A stretch of 64,000 nucleotides of DNA from Plantibacter sp. Leaf314 (GCF_001423185.1 NZ_LMOB01000003.1:219303-283302), one strand, 5' to 3'. Counted from the first letter of the stretch, positions 8,674 to 18,999 are shown. Numbers and translations are program-made. The notes: a model not told the origin generated them from the letters alone.

Positions 8674-9264
8674 ATGACCATCGCCCTCGTCCGTCACGGA
8701 CAGACCGCCTGGAACTTCGAACGACGGTTGCAGGGGACGACGGACATCCCGCTGAACGACACGGGGCGGGAGCAGGCGGCCACGGTCGCCCCTCGCCTCA
8801 CGGGCACCTGGGACGTCGTGGTCAGCTCCCCGCTCGGACGTGCCCGCGAGACGGCGCAGATCATCGCCGACGCCCTTGGGCTGAAGCTCGGCGGCACCTA
8901 CCCCGACATGGTCGAGCGGCACTACGGCGACGCGGAAGGCGCGACCGCGCAGATGGTGCTCGACAACTGGCCCGACCACCAGTACCCGAACCTCGAGACC
9001 GAGGAGTCGGTCGTCGAACGCGGCATGCGCGGCATCGAGGCGATCACTCGCGACCACCCGGGCAAGAACGTCCTCGTCGTGAGCCACGGCACGCTCATCC
9101 GCCTGACCCTCAGCCACCTGTCGGGCACCACGGTCCCGCCGCTCGAGAACTGTTCCGTGTCGGTCATCGAGGCGACCGACGACGGCTGGTCGCTCCTCGA
9201 CGCCGGAACCGCTCGCACCACCCCGTCCCTCGAGACGGCGCTCTCCGGCCCCACCGCACGGTGA
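8674..9264 (+). CDS. histidine phosphatase family protein (phosphoglycerate mutase-like)
   Basis: A cytosolic phosphatase of the branch-1 histidine phosphatase superfamily, 196 residues. The phospho-acceptor His is in LVRHGQTAWN (residues 5-14), the second Arg in SSPLGRARETA, the acid Glu near MVERHYGDAEG, and the second His in VVSHGTLIR. Substrate unknown. The start follows TAGGCT (8662-8667) by 6 nt, hence leaderless. The stop overlaps the start of the TauE/SafE gene as GTGA, implying co-translation. Confidence 0.9.
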   Translation: MTIALVRHGQTAWNFERRLQGTTDIPLNDTGREQAATVAPRLTGTWDVVVSSPLGRARETAQIIADALGLKLGGTYPDMVERHYGDAEGATAQMVLDNWPDHQYPNLETEESVVERGMRGIEAITRDHPGKNVLVVSHGTLIRLTLSHLSGTTVPPLENCSVSVIEATDDGWSLLDAGTARTTPSLETALSGPTAR

Positions 9265-10058
9265 CCGGAGACGACACGACCGGCCGTCCGGTCCGATCCG
9301 CGTCCGGCATCGCCTGGCTCATCGGGATCGGCCTGACCGCCGGGTTCCTGTCGGGGCTCTTCGGCGTCGGCGGCGGCATCCTCATCGTCCCCGCCGTCGT
9401 GTTCCTCCTCGGGTTCGGGCAACGGCTCGCCGCTGGGACCTCGCTCGCCGCGATCGTCCCGACGTCGCTCGTCGGGGTCATCTCCTACGCGGTGAACGGC
9501 ACGGTCGACTGGGTGGCGGCGATCCTGCTGGCGGCCGGCGCGATCGGAGGCGCCCAGCTCGGCAGTTATCTGCTGGCGAAGCTCCCCAAGAAGGCGCTCC
9601 AGTGGGGCTTCATCGGCTTCCTGCTCGTCGTCGTGGTCTCCCTGTTCCTCATCGTCCCGTCCCGCACCGCCGAGATCGATCTGCACGTCGGTTCGATCAT
9701 CGGCCTCATCCTCCTGGGCTTCCTGACCGGCGTCCTGTCGGGACTCCTCGGGATCGGCGGCGGGGTCGTCGTCGTGCCGATGCTCATCCTGCTGTTCGGA
9801 GCGAGCGACCTCATCGCCAAGGGCACGTCGTTGCTCATGATGGTGCCGACCGCGATCTCCGGCACCGTCGGCAACGTCCGGCGTGGCAACGTCGACCTCC
9901 GCGCCGCGGCGATCATCGGGGTCGCGGCGTGCACGACGACCGCGCTCGGCGCCATCGTCGCGTCGGTCGTCCCGCCGTTCGTCGGCAACCTGCTCTTCGC
10001 GGCGTTCCTCGTGGTCATCGCGATCCGCATGGTGTTCCAGGCGCTGAAGCGCTCCTGA
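9261..10058 (+). CDS. TauE/SafE family sulfite/anion exporter
   Basis: The 265 residues form about eight membrane helices in two repeats, each opening with the family motif: GLTAGFLSGLFGVGGGILIVP and LTGVLSGLLGIGGGVVVVP. Family members export sulfite, sulfoacetate or other anions; the substrate here is unknown. The GTG at 9261 overlaps the upstream stop by four bases, so it is translationally coupled to the histidine phosphatase. Confidence 0.9.
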   Translation: MTGDDTTGRPVRSASGIAWLIGIGLTAGFLSGLFGVGGGILIVPAVVFLLGFGQRLAAGTSLAAIVPTSLVGVISYAVNGTVDWVAAILLAAGAIGGAQLGSYLLAKLPKKALQWGFIGFLLVVVVSLFLIVPSRTAEIDLHVGSIIGLILLGFLTGVLSGLLGIGGGVVVVPMLILLFGASDLIAKGTSLLMMVPTAISGTVGNVRRGNVDLRAAAIIGVAACTTTALGAIVASVVPPFVGNLLFAAFLVVIAIRMVFQALKRS

Positions 10059-10121
10059 TCACCCCGGTCGTCGATCCGGCTCCAAGACCCCCTCGCCGGG
10101 CCAGCGGGTAGGCTGGAGGGC

Positions 10122-10571
10122 GTGTCAGTGAACCCAGAGCTCGCCGGTCGGGTCTTCCCGCCCGTCGCCCCGTACCTGGTCGGACGCGAGAAGATCCGCG
10201 AGTTCTCGCGGGCCGTCTTCGCGACGAACCCCATCAACCTCGACCCGGAAGCGGCACGCGCCGCAGGCCACGCCGACGTGGTCGCGCCGCCGACCTTCGC
10301 GGTCGTCGTGCAGGAGCACACGCTGCAGCAGCTCCTCGCCGAGCCGGACGCTGGCATCGACTTCAGTCGGGTCGTCCACGGCGACCAGCGGTTCGTGCAC
10401 CACCGCCCGATCGTCGCAGGCGATGAACTGACCGCGCAGCTGACGGTCACCTCGATCAAGTCCCTGGGCGGCCACTCCATGGTGACGTGCGACTCGGTCA
10501 TGACCGACGCCGACGGCGAGCCGGTGGTCACCGCGACCTCGACGCTCGTGGTGCGAGGAGACGAAGGATGA
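10122..10571 (+). CDS. FAS1-like (HadA-type) dehydratase domain protein
   Basis: The 149 residues begin with the N-terminal hot-dog dehydratase pattern FPPVAPYLVGREKIREFSRAV and include the APPTFAVVV and QRFVHHRPIVAGDELTA stretches of HadA/HadC-type subunits. It is probably the non-catalytic partner of the MaoC protein encoded immediately downstream in an (R)-3-hydroxyacyl dehydratase. The GTG at 10122 follows TAGGCT (10109-10114) by 7 nt. It overlaps the next gene by ATGA. Confidence 0.88.
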   Translation: MSVNPELAGRVFPPVAPYLVGREKIREFSRAVFATNPINLDPEAARAAGHADVVAPPTFAVVVQEHTLQQLLAEPDAGIDFSRVVHGDQRFVHHRPIVAGDELTAQLTVTSIKSLGGHSMVTCDSVMTDADGEPVVTATSTLVVRGDEG

Positions 10572-11002
10572 GCGACGTGCAGCAGACGACTCCCGCCATG
10601 CCCGCCGTCGGCGACGTCGTCGCCGAGCGGACGGTCCACCTCACCCGCGACGCGCTCGTGCGCTACGCCGGTGCCTCGGGCGACTTCAACCCGATCCACT
10701 ACCGCGACGACGTCGCCGCGTCCGTCGGGCTGCCCGGTGTCCTCGCGCACGGCATGCTGACGATGGGGATCGCCGCGCAGCCGGTGGTCGACTGGATCGG
10801 CGACCCCGGCCGCGTGCTCGACTACCAGGTGCGGTTCACGCGCCCGGTCGTCGTCGACCCGGAGACCGGCGCCGAACTCCACATCGTCGCGAAGGTCGGC
10901 AAGCTCGACGCGGACGCGCAGACCGCACGCATCGACCTCACCGTCACCTTCGCCGAGCAGACGGTGCTCGGTAAGGCGCAGCTCGTCGTCGGCTTCGCCT
11001 GA
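10568..11002 (+). CDS. MaoC family (HadB-type) hydroxyacyl dehydratase
   Basis: The 144 residues have a single hot-dog fold with the hydratase-2 motif YAGASGDFNPIHYRDDVA, which carries the catalytic Asp and His, followed by LPGVLAHGMLTMG. It presumably forms a heterodimer with the upstream subunit. In mycobacteria such pairs act in fatty-acid elongation; here the substrate chain is unknown. The ATG at 10568 overlaps the preceding stop by four bases. murB follows after 13 bp, probably in the same transcript, as in many actinobacteria. Confidence 0.9.
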   Translation: MSDVQQTTPAMPAVGDVVAERTVHLTRDALVRYAGASGDFNPIHYRDDVAASVGLPGVLAHGMLTMGIAAQPVVDWIGDPGRVLDYQVRFTRPVVVDPETGAELHIVAKVGKLDADAQTARIDLTVTFAEQTVLGKAQLVVGFA

Positions 11003-11015
11003 GCTGCGGAGCGCC

Positions 11016-12152
11016 ATGACCGACACCATCAGTCTGCGCGAGCTCACCACCCTGCAGGTGGGTGGGCCCGCCGCAGCCTTCGTGGAGTGCACGAGCGAGG
11101 CCGAGCTGATCGACGCCGTGCTCGACGTCTGGAACACCGACCAGCCATGGCTGCTGCTCGGGGGCGGATCGAACCTCCTCGTCGGCGACGAGCCGATCGA
11201 GGCCACCGTCATCAGGGCGGCGAACCGCGGCATCGAACGGCTCGAGGCTCCCGCCGGACGCGTCCGGTTGCGGGTGCAGGCCGGCGAGGACTGGGAGGCG
11301 CTCGTCGCCTACACGGTGGAGCACGGCTTCGCGGGCATCGAGGCGCTCTCCGGTATCCCGGGATCCTGTGGGGCGGCCCCCGTCCAGAACATCGGCGCCT
11401 ACGGACAGGAGATCGTGTCGTCGCTCGTCGCGGTCGATCTGCTCGACGAGGAGTCGCAGACCGTCGAGCGCGTCCCCGCCGCCGAGCTCGGTCTCGGGTA
11501 CCGGACGTCGGTCCTGAAGCGTCACGGCGGTGGGGAGCCCGAGCGGTCGGGCGTGGTCGTCGCGATCGTCATCGAGCTCGACGACGTCGGTGTCGACGGT
11601 CTCGCCGCGCCGATCGCCTATCAGCAGCTCGCCTTCGCGCTCGGCGTGGAGGTCGGCGAGCAGGTCCGTCTGGCCCAGGTGCGCACGACGGTGCTCGCGC
11701 TCCGCGCCTCGAAGGGCATGGTGCTCGACCCGGACGACCCCGACACCGCCAGCGCCGGATCGTTCTTCACGAACCCGATCGTGTCCGAGCACGTCGCCCG
11801 CTCGCTCCCCGGTGACGCTCCCTGGTGGCCCGTCGACCCGCCGGCCGACGACGACACCGAGTACGTCTTCCCACTCGGCGAGGTCGTCAACCCTCCCCGG
11901 CCGGCTCCCGTGGAGCGGCTGGCGAAGCTGTCTGCGGCCTGGCTGATCGAGCGGGCCGGGGTCCGTCGTGGGTTCGCGCTCCCCGGATCGCACGCCGCGG
12001 TCTCCACGAAGCACACCCTCGCGCTGACGAATCGAGGCGGCGCGACCGCCACCGAGATCGCCGAGCTCGCCCGCTTCGTGCAGGCGCGGGTCCACGCCGA
12101 GTTCGGTGTGCTCCTGCAGCCCGAACCCGTGGTGGTCGGCGTCACGATCTGA
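11016..12152 (+). CDS. murB: UDP-N-acetylmuramate dehydrogenase
   Basis: Reduces UDP-GlcNAc-enolpyruvate to UDP-MurNAc with NADPH and FAD, the second committed step of peptidoglycan precursor synthesis. The FAD-binding motifs LLGGGSNLLVGDE and SGIPGSCGAAPVQNIGAYGQE are clear, as is the active-site SAGSFFTNPIV with catalytic Ser. The 378-residue length matches the longer type I form. It is the last gene of the hadAB-like/murB cluster and converges on an aminotransferase gene. Confidence 0.95.
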   Translation: MTDTISLRELTTLQVGGPAAAFVECTSEAELIDAVLDVWNTDQPWLLLGGGSNLLVGDEPIEATVIRAANRGIERLEAPAGRVRLRVQAGEDWEALVAYTVEHGFAGIEALSGIPGSCGAAPVQNIGAYGQEIVSSLVAVDLLDEESQTVERVPAAELGLGYRTSVLKRHGGGEPERSGVVVAIVIELDDVGVDGLAAPIAYQQLAFALGVEVGEQVRLAQVRTTVLALRASKGMVLDPDDPDTASAGSFFTNPIVSEHVARSLPGDAPWWPVDPPADDDTEYVFPLGEVVNPPRPAPVERLAKLSAAWLIERAGVRRGFALPGSHAAVSTKHTLALTNRGGATATEIAELARFVQARVHAEFGVLLQPEPVVVGVTI

Positions 12153-12176
12153 CGGCGACGTCGTCTTCCAGCCGAA

Positions 12177-12207
12177 CGTCCGCCCACCGCATACCGGCGG
12201 GCGGACG
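12177..12207. terminator. hairpin between murB and the aminotransferase gene
   Basis: The inverted repeat CGTCCGCCC (12177-12185) and GGGCGGACG (12199-12207) lies between convergent stop codons. Confidence 0.6.
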
Positions 12208-12212
12208 ACGGA

Positions 12213-13424
12213 TCAGGACGCGAAGAGGCGCTGCAGCCGCTGGACGCCCTCGAGGAGCTGGTCGTCGCCGAGTGCGTAGCTGAACCGCAGGTACCCGGAC
12301 GGCCCGAACGCCTCGCCGGGGACGGCGGCGACCTCGGCCTGGTCGAGCATGAGGTCCGCGAGCTCGAGTGAGGTCGTGGGCGTCACGCCGCCGAACGTCC
12401 GGCCGAGCAGTGCCGTCACGTCGGGGTAGACGTAGAAGGCGCCCTGCGGCGTGGGCGTCGCGAAGCCGTCGATGGTGTTGAGCTCTTCGACGATGAGCTT
12501 GCGACGACGGTCGAAGGCCTCGCGCATGGCCTCCGCAGCATCCTGCGGGCCGGTGAGGGCCGCGATCGCCGCGCGCTGCGCGATGTTGTTCACGTTGCCG
12601 GACAGGTGCGACTGGAGGTTGCCGAGCGCCTTGATGGCGTCCGCCGGGCCGACGGTCCACCCCACGCGCCAGCCGGTCATCGCGTAGGTCTTCGCCACCC
12701 CGTTGACGAGGAGGGTCTGCTCCGCGAGCTCGGGGACCGCCTCGACGATGGACGTCGCACGGACGCCGTCGTAGGTGAGGTTCTGGTAGATCTCGTCGGA
12801 GATGACCCAGATGCCGTGCTCGAGCGCCCACTCGCCGATGGCCTTCGTCTGCTCGGGGGAGTAGACGGAGCCGGTCGGGTTCGACGGCGAGACGAAGAGG
12901 AGGACCTTGGTGCGTGGGGTGCGCGCCGCCTCGAGCTGCTCGACCGTGACCTGGTAGTTCTGCGAGGCGTCGGCGAAGACGTCGACCGCGACACCGTCGG
13001 CCAGGGCGATGGCCTCCGGGTAGGTGGTCCAGAACGGCGTGGGCACGATGACCTCGTCGCCGGGGTTCAGCAGCACCTGGAACGCCTCGTACACCGACTG
13101 CTTACCGCCGTTGGTGACGATGACCCGGCCGGGGTCGACCTCGAGACCGGAGTCGCGGAGCGTCTTCTCGGCGATCGCCGCGCGGAGGTCGGGCAGCCCG
13201 GCGGCGGGCGTGTACCGGTGCGCCTTCGGGTCGCGCGCGGCGACGAGGGCGGCCTCGACGATGTGCTCCGGCGTCGGGAAGTCGGGCTCGCCCGCCGCGT
13301 AGGAGATGACGGGGCGACCCTGCGCCTGCAGGGCCTTCGCCTTCGCGTCCACCTTCAGCGTGGCGGACTCGGCGATCGCTGCGATCTTCGTGGACAGGCG
13401 GGGCGTGGAGGTCGATTCAGGCAC
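12213..13424 (-). CDS. aspC: PLP-dependent class I aminotransferase (aspartate aminotransferase type)
   Basis: Transfers an amino group, most likely between aspartate and 2-oxoglutarate. Fold-type I features include [14 protein letters not shown] near the N-terminus, [11 protein letters not shown] (PLP-contacting Asn), [12 protein letters not shown] and the Schiff-base Lys in [15 protein letters not shown]. It is about 403 residues. An in-frame TTG at 13442 extends it slightly, but TACGCT (13432-13437, minus strand) lies 7 nt before the GTG at 13424, supporting a leaderless start there. The exact substrate within the AAT-Ib group is not certain. Confidence 0.9.
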   Translation of the reverse strand: MPESTSTPRLSTKIAAIAESATLKVDAKAKALQAQGRPVISYAAGEPDFPTPEHIVEAALVAARDPKAHRYTPAAGLPDLRAAIAEKTLRDSGLEVDPGRVIVTNGGKQSVYEAFQVLLNPGDEVIVPTPFWTTYPEAIALADGVAVDVFADASQNYQVTVEQLEAARTPRTKVLLFVSPSNPTGSVYSPEQTKAIGEWALEHGIWVISDEIYQNLTYDGVRATSIVEAVPELAEQTLLVNGVAKTYAMTGWRVGWTVGPADAIKALGNLQSHLSGNVNNIAQRAAIAALTGPQDAAEAMREAFDRRRKLIVEELNTIDGFATPTPQGAFYVYPDVTALLGRTFGGVTPTTSLELADLMLDQAEVAAVPGEAFGPSGYLRFSYALGDDQLLEGVQRLQRLFAS

Positions 13425-13481
13425 GACTCCGAGCGTACCCAACCCGGTGTCGCGAGGACAGTGCGTGACGCGGAACGGACC

Positions 13482-14102
13482 CTATCGGGACCGGGCGCCG
13501 TCGACGGCCGCTGCCGCCCAGGCCACACCGACGCCGATGGCGGCGGAGACGCCCGTCAGGAGGTCCTCACGGGTGACGCCCGACCAGCCGGTGTGGGTCA
13601 GGCGTTCGGTCAGCAGCGGCATGGCGGCGAAGGCGAGCAGGAGGACGAAAGTCGGCAGGGACCGGCCCCGGACGATCAACCAGACCGCGGCAGCCGTGAA
13701 GGCGCCGATCGCGAAGGACATCGATCCGTACAGCAGGAACGGCGGCGTCGCGTTGGTCACGGTCGCCGACCCGAACGCATGGACCGCGAGACCGGCGACG
13801 ACGACCGCAGAGGCGAGCACGCGTCTTGCCAGGGAGGCCGGGGCGATCAGGGCACCGGCGATGAGGACCGCGCCGCCCACGAAGAACTGGAGGAGCAGGG
13901 TGCCGATGACGTCGGCGTCCGACTGGAGCCACATGACATTCAATCCGCCGCGCATGGCGAGGTAGCCACCCAGGACGACGGCCACGAGCGAGGCACCGTA
14001 TCGGCTCGACGCGTTCCATCGTGGCATCGCCTGCGTCTCCGGCGAGGTCGTTCCGACCGACGGGAGACGGGCGGGCATCGCTTCCTGAACGTTGTGGGTC
14101 AT
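13482..14102 (-). CDS. hypothetical multi-pass membrane protein
   Basis: The 206 residues have about six hydrophobic segments (SLVAVVLGGYLAMRGG, LLQFFVGGAVLIAGALIAP, VLASAVVVAGLAVHAF, SMSFAIGAFTAAAVWLIV, LPTFVLLLAFAAMPLL and a C-terminal GVSAAIGVGVAWAAAAV). No family is recognised. The frame extends upstream, but TAGAGT (14110-14115, minus) lies 7 nt before the ATG at 14102. Confidence 0.75.
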   Translation of the reverse strand: MTHNVQEAMPARLPSVGTTSPETQAMPRWNASSRYGASLVAVVLGGYLAMRGGLNVMWLQSDADVIGTLLLQFFVGGAVLIAGALIAPASLARRVLASAVVVAGLAVHAFGSATVTNATPPFLLYGSMSFAIGAFTAAAVWLIVRGRSLPTFVLLLAFAAMPLLTERLTHTGWSGVTREDLLTGVSAAIGVGVAWAAAAVDGARSR

Positions 14103-14234
14103 ACGCCCGACTCTACGGTGTCGGTCGCGGGGCGGCCAGAGCACGGATGCACCGCCGCTCGCCGTCGGTCCCCGGAAGGATTCCGGGCGGCTTCCGACGA
14201 CGAGCGGCGGGCAGGAGCGCTGGACGTTGCGCAC

Positions 14235-15899
14235 CTACGCCGGGTCGACCAGGTGGCGGGTGTACGCCGGCACGGTGAGGAAGGTCGGGAACTCGTCGCG
14301 GAGCGCCACCTCGCGGAACAGCTCGGCGGCGTCGTCGAAGCGGTCCTCGGCGGTCCGGGGGAGCGAGACGAGCAGCTCGTCGAGGAGGCCCTCGACCCGC
14401 TCGCGCGTGATCGGCCGGCCGTCGTCCGTCGCGACGTCCTGGTGGATCCACTGCCAGATCTGCGAGCGGCTGATCTCCGCCGTCGCGGCGTCCTCCATCA
14501 GTCCGTCGATGGCCGCCGCGCCGACCCCGCGCAGCCAGGAGTCGAGGTAGCGGACCGTGATCGACACGTTGTCGCGGAGGCCGGCGTCGGTGACGGCACG
14601 ACCGATGCGCACGTCGAGGAGCTGCGCCGGGGTGACCGACACGTCCTCCCGCAGTCGGTCCAGTTGGTTCGGGCGTTCGCCGAGGATCGCGTCGAACTCG
14701 TCCCGCGCGGCCCGGATGAGTCCCGGGTGCGCCACCCAGGTCCCGTCGAACCCGTCGGCCGCCTCCCGTCGCTTGTCGGCCGAGACCTTCTCGATGGCCA
14801 GCGCCGTGGCCTCCGGGTCCCGGCTGTTCGGGATGAAGGCCGACATGCCGCCGATCGCGTGCGCGCCGCGGCGGTGACAGGTCTGCACGAGCAACTCGGT
14901 GTACGCCCGCATGAAGGGCACCGTCATCGTGACCTCGCTCCGGTCGGGCAGGACGAAGCGGGCACCGCGACCGCGGTAGTGCTTGATGATCGAGAAGATG
15001 TAGTCCCACCGTCCGGCGTTCAGCCCGGCGCAGTGGTCTCGGAGCGCGAACAGGATCTCGTCCATCTCGAACGCCGCCGGCAGCGTCTCGATGAGGACGG
15101 TCGCACGGATCGTGCCGTGCACCAGTCCCAGGCGCTCCTCCGTGAAGGTGAAGACGTCGTCCCAGAGCTTCGCCTCCTCGCTCGACTCCAGCTTCGGGAG
15201 GTAGAAGTACGGCCCTCGACCCGCGGCGATGAGGGCCTCGGCGTTGTGGAACGCGTGCAGGCCGTAGTCGACGAGACTCCCCGACGCCGCCATGGAGGCG
15301 CCCGTGCGGTCGACGAAGCGCAGGTGCTTCTCGACCAGATGCCAGCCGCGCGGGCGCATGACGATCGTGGGTGTCTCGGTCGCCGTGACGCGGTACTCCT
15401 TGCCCGCCTCGCTCGTGAACGTCAGCTCGCCGCGGATCGCGTCGCGGAGTGAGAGCTGCCCGCCGATGACGTTGGCCCAGGTCGGGCTGGTCGCGTCCTC
15501 CTGATCGGCGAGCCAGACGTCCGCGCCGGAGTTGAGCGCGTTGATGGTCATCTTCGGATCGGTCGGACCGGTGATCTCGACCCGGCGGTCCTCGAGGCCG
15601 GGACCGGCACCGGCGACCCGCCAGGAGGCGTCTTCACGGATCGCGGCGGTGTCGTCGCGGAACTTCGGGTCACGGCCGTTGCCGATCTCGAATCGTCGGC
15701 GCATGCGCTCGGCGAGGCGATCGTGCCGGGCGCCCGCGAACCGCTGGTGCAGCTCGGCGAGGAAGGCGAGGGCGTCCGGCGTGAGGATCTCCTCGGAGCG
15801 GTCGAGGCGTCGACCGACCACCTCGATGGCGGGGCCGGTGCGCTTCGTCGGAACCGGTGCCGTGGTGGGCGTGGGCGGGGAGGCGAGGATGGTGTTCAT
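14235..15899 (-). CDS. aceB: malate synthase A
   Basis: Condenses glyoxylate and acetyl-CoA to malate, the second step of the glyoxylate shunt. The 554-residue length and the sequence fit the A isoform: NALNSGADVWLADQEDATSP, the signature VLIETLPAAFEMDEILFALRDH containing the metal-binding Glu, and GMSAFIPNSRDPE. The start ATG lies 47 bp downstream of the isocitrate lyase stop on the same strand, so aceA-aceB form an operon reading leftward. Expression is probably controlled by the divergent RamB-like regulator. Confidence 0.95.
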   Translation of the reverse strand: MNTILASPPTPTTAPVPTKRTGPAIEVVGRRLDRSEEILTPDALAFLAELHQRFAGARHDRLAERMRRRFEIGNGRDPKFRDDTAAIREDASWRVAGAGPGLEDRRVEITGPTDPKMTINALNSGADVWLADQEDATSPTWANVIGGQLSLRDAIRGELTFTSEAGKEYRVTATETPTIVMRPRGWHLVEKHLRFVDRTGASMAASGSLVDYGLHAFHNAEALIAAGRGPYFYLPKLESSEEAKLWDDVFTFTEERLGLVHGTIRATVLIETLPAAFEMDEILFALRDHCAGLNAGRWDYIFSIIKHYRGRGARFVLPDRSEVTMTVPFMRAYTELLVQTCHRRGAHAIGGMSAFIPNSRDPEATALAIEKVSADKRREAADGFDGTWVAHPGLIRAARDEFDAILGERPNQLDRLREDVSVTPAQLLDVRIGRAVTDAGLRDNVSITVRYLDSWLRGVGAAAIDGLMEDAATAEISRSQIWQWIHQDVATDDGRPITRERVEGLLDELLVSLPRTAEDRFDDAAELFREVALRDEFPTFLTVPAYTRHLVDPA

Positions 15900-15945
15900 G
15901 GGGTGACTCCGTTTCGGATGGAGGTGGTGATGGGTGGGGCAGGGC

Positions 15946-17292
15946 TCAGTGGAACTGCTGTTCCTCGGTCGATCCGGCGAGGGCGAGGGTGGCGCTGCCG
16001 GGGTTGAGTGCGGTCGCGACCAGGTCGAAGTAGCCGGTGCCGACCTCCCGCTGGTGCTTCGTGGCGGTGTAGCCGTGGGCGGCCGAGGCGAACTCGGCCT
16101 CCTGCAGGTCGACGTACGCGCTCATCGCCCGCTCCCGGTAGTCGCTCGCCAGCGTGAACATCGAGTGGTTGAGGGCGTGGAAGCCGGCGAGGGTGATGAA
16201 CTGGAAGGCGTACCCCATCGCGGCGAGTTCGCGCTGGAAGGATGCGATCTGCGCGTCGTCGAGGTGCGACCGCCAGTTGAACGACGGGGAGCAGTTGTAG
16301 GCGAGCTTCTTACCGGGGAACCGGTCGTGGACGGCCTCGGCGAAGCGACGGGCGAGGTCGAGGTCGGGTTCCGCCGATTCGACCCAGAGGAGGTCGGCGT
16401 ACTCCGCGTAGGCGAGGCCGCGGGCGAGCACCGGACCGATGCCGTTCTCCACCTCGTAGAAGCCCTCCGGGGTGCGGTTCCCGTTCAGGAACGGCTGGTC
16501 GCGTTCGTCGATGTCGCTCGTGATCAGCGTGGCGGCGAGTGCGTCGGTGCGGGCGATGACGACCGTGGGGACACCGGCGACGTCGGCCGCGAGGCGTGCC
16601 GCGTTGAGCGTCCGGATGTGCTGGCCCGTCGGCACGAGGACCTTGCCGCCCATGTGGCCGCACTTCTTCTCGGCCGCGAGCTGGTCCTCCCAATGCACGC
16701 CTGCCGCGCCGGCCTGGATCATGCCGGACATGAGCTCGTAGGCGTTCAGTGGGCCGCCGAAGCCCGCTTCCGCGTCGGCGACGATCGGGGCGAGCCAGTC
16801 GATCGCCTCCCGTCCCGGGGCTTCGCCGAGGGGCGCCTCGGCGAAGTCGATCTGTTCGGCTCGCAGGAGGGCGTTGTTGATCCGGCGGACGACCGCGGGC
16901 ACCGAGTTCGACGGGTAGAGGCTCTGATCGGGGTAGGTCTGTCCGGACAGGTTCGCGTCGGCGGCGACCTGCCAACCGGAGAGGTAGATGGCCTTGAGGC
17001 CCGCCCTGACCTGCTGGACGGCCTGGTTGCCGGTGAGGGCTCCGAGAGCCGGCACCCACTCCTCGGTGTGGAGGAGGTTCCACAGTCGCTCGGCGCCCCG
17101 ACGGGCGAGGGTCGGTTCCTCGCGGACGCCGCCGCGGAGCCGGATGACGTCGGCCGCGGTGTAGTCACGGCGGACGCCGTCCCAGCGCGGGTCGGTGTCC
17201 CACTCCTCCTGCAGCTCCTCGGCGGTCTGCGTCTGGTCGCCGGCACGGAGCGGGCTGCGGTGGTCGGATGGGCTGGTGGCGGCGTTGCTCAC
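15946..17292 (-). CDS. aceA: isocitrate lyase
   Basis: Splits isocitrate to succinate and glyoxylate, allowing growth on acetate or fatty acids. The active-site loop is [13 protein letters not shown] (catalytic Cys), with [10 protein letters not shown] before it and the substrate-binding stretches [10 protein letters not shown] and NCSPSFNW. The 448-residue length is normal for the bacterial short form. The frame is open for 155 more codons upstream, but the GTG at 17292 with AGGAG 4-5 nt before it begins the conserved sequence. It is first in the aceA-aceB operon and divergent from the regulator at 17434. Confidence 0.95.
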   Translation of the reverse strand: MSNAATSPSDHRSPLRAGDQTQTAEELQEEWDTDPRWDGVRRDYTAADVIRLRGGVREEPTLARRGAERLWNLLHTEEWVPALGALTGNQAVQQVRAGLKAIYLSGWQVAADANLSGQTYPDQSLYPSNSVPAVVRRINNALLRAEQIDFAEAPLGEAPGREAIDWLAPIVADAEAGFGGPLNAYELMSGMIQAGAAGVHWEDQLAAEKKCGHMGGKVLVPTGQHIRTLNAARLAADVAGVPTVVIARTDALAATLITSDIDERDQPFLNGNRTPEGFYEVENGIGPVLARGLAYAEYADLLWVESAEPDLDLARRFAEAVHDRFPGKKLAYNCSPSFNWRSHLDDAQIASFQRELAAMGYAFQFITLAGFHALNHSMFTLASDYRERAMSAYVDLQEAEFASAAHGYTATKHQREVGTGYFDLVATALNPGSATLALAGSTEEQQFH

Positions 17293-17433
17293 GGTGGCTC
17301 CTGAGGGTCGGATGCGGTCGGTCTGGAGATGCTGTGGGACCGATCCTGTGCCCGCCGGATCCCCGATGGCCGTGATCCGTGAGCAGAAGAACGGCCGACC
17401 TTCTGGTTGCCGGAACTCCCGGGCCGTGTGAGC

Positions 17434-18939
17434 ATGATCCCCATGACCAGCACCGTCGCTGCTCCACCCGGCTCCGCCTCCCCTGGCGACGCCGCCCCCG
17501 CTCACGCCGACGCCCTCGTCCTCGGGCGTCGGATCCGTGACGCCCGCCTGCGCGCCGGACTCACGCTCGACGACCTCGCCCGCGCGATGGACCGCGCTCC
17601 GTCGCAGGCGTCGGCCGTCGAGAACGGGCACCGCGAGCCGAGCCTGGCGACGCTCCGCCTCATCGCGGCGGCCGTCGACACCACGGTCGACGACCTCCTC
17701 CGCGACGAGCCGCCGAGCGAGCGGGCCGCCCTGGAGATCGCCGTCGAGCGGGCACAACGGGGCACGGTCTTCTCCGCGCTCGGGATCACGCCCATCCGTG
17801 TTTCACGGGGAACGGCCGACGAGACCCTGCGCGCCGTCCTCGCGCTCCACGACGAGGTCGCCAGACTGCATCGTGAACGGGCGGCGACGCCGGAGGAGGC
17901 GCGCCGGGCGAACGTGGCCCTGCGGGCGGACATGCGGGCCGCCGACAACTACTTCCCCGAGCTCGAGGCCGTCGCGAAGGGGCTCCTCGACGCCGTCGGC
18001 TACACGGGTGGACCGGTCTCGCACCAGACCGTCTTGGAGATGGCGCAGTACCTCGGGTTCTCGCTCCACTCGGTCTCCGACCTGCCGCATTCGACTCGAT
18101 CGGTCACCGATCGGCGGAACGGACGGATCTACCTGCCGACCGAGCCGTCGGTGTCGCGCGACTCGCGATCACCCATCCTGCAGGCGTTCGCCAGTCACCT
18201 CTGCGGACATGAGGAGCCGAGAAACTACGCCGACTTTCTGCGGCAGCGCGTCGAGACCAACTATCTGACGGCCGCGCTGCTGCTGCCCGAGCGCGACGCC
18301 GTCCGGGTCCTCGGCGCGGCGAAGCAGCTGCGACGCATCTCGATGGAGGACCTGCGCGACGCGTTCGCCGTGTCCTACGAGACGGCCGCACACCGGTTCA
18401 CGAACCTCGCGACGAAGCATCTCGGTCTCCCGGTGCACTTCATGAAGGTGCACGAGTCGGGGACCATCATCAAGGCGTACGAGAACGACGGCGTGACCTT
18501 CCCCTCCGACGTCCTCGGTGCGGTGGAGGGCTCGCCGGTCTGCCGCAACTGGACGGCCAGGACGGTCTTCGACGTCGAGGACCGCTTCAGCCCCTGGTAC
18601 CAGTACACGGACATGGACACCGGCACCTTCTGGTGCACCTCGCGCATCGAGCGGGCGAAGGAGGGGGAGTACTCGGTGAGTGTCGGGGTGCCGTTCGCGC
18701 ACGTCAAGTGGTTCCGAGGCCGCGAGACGCCGCACCGGGCCACGTCGAACTGCCCGGACGAGCGGTGCTGTCGACGAGCGTCACCGGCGCTCGCCGAACG
18801 CTGGGCCGGGCAGGCCTGGCCGGCGGCGCGGACCCCGACGAGTCTGCTCGCGGCACTGCCGACGGGCTCGTTCCCCGGGGTCGACCCCGTCGAGGTGTAC
18901 GAGTTCCTGGAGGCCCACGCCCCACCTGCAGTGGAGTGA
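17434..18939 (+). CDS. RamB/ScfR-like XRE-family regulator of acetate metabolism
   Basis: A helix-turn-helix protein of about 500 residues. The N-terminal HTH is [23 protein letters not shown]...[23 protein letters not shown]; an ImmA/IrrE-like middle region follows (residues ~200-330), and a C-terminal Cys-containing domain ends the protein ([33 protein letters not shown]...CPDERCCRR). This architecture matches short-chain-fatty-acyl regulators such as corynebacterial RamB, which represses aceA and aceB. The divergent position supports the same job here. The start could be 17434 or 17443; neither has a strong RBS. Confidence 0.85.
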   Translation: MIPMTSTVAAPPGSASPGDAAPAHADALVLGRRIRDARLRAGLTLDDLARAMDRAPSQASAVENGHREPSLATLRLIAAAVDTTVDDLLRDEPPSERAALEIAVERAQRGTVFSALGITPIRVSRGTADETLRAVLALHDEVARLHRERAATPEEARRANVALRADMRAADNYFPELEAVAKGLLDAVGYTGGPVSHQTVLEMAQYLGFSLHSVSDLPHSTRSVTDRRNGRIYLPTEPSVSRDSRSPILQAFASHLCGHEEPRNYADFLRQRVETNYLTAALLLPERDAVRVLGAAKQLRRISMEDLRDAFAVSYETAAHRFTNLATKHLGLPVHFMKVHESGTIIKAYENDGVTFPSDVLGAVEGSPVCRNWTARTVFDVEDRFSPWYQYTDMDTGTFWCTSRIERAKEGEYSVSVGVPFAHVKWFRGRETPHRATSNCPDERCCRRASPALAERWAGQAWPAARTPTSLLAALPTGSFPGVDPVEVYEFLEAHAPPAVE

Positions 18940-18992
18940 GCTGAGGCGCCCCGTCACGCCGCGGTCCGCGGAACGACGAGGCGCCTCAGCTC
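18938..18992. terminator. hairpin terminator between convergent genes
   Basis: Thirteen-base arms GAGCTGAGGCGCC (18938-18950) and GGCGCCTCAGCTC (18980-18992) flank an inner CCGCGG-rich loop, between the ends of the regulator and of the Old Yellow Enzyme gene. Confidence 0.6.
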
Positions 18993-18999
18993 GAGCGGA

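Noticed and set aside
12606..15452. Very long plus-strand frame (948 codons)
   Set aside because: It is antisense to the aminotransferase and malate synthase genes, has Arg/Gly/Asp-rich low-complexity translation and no domain; a high-GC shadow frame.
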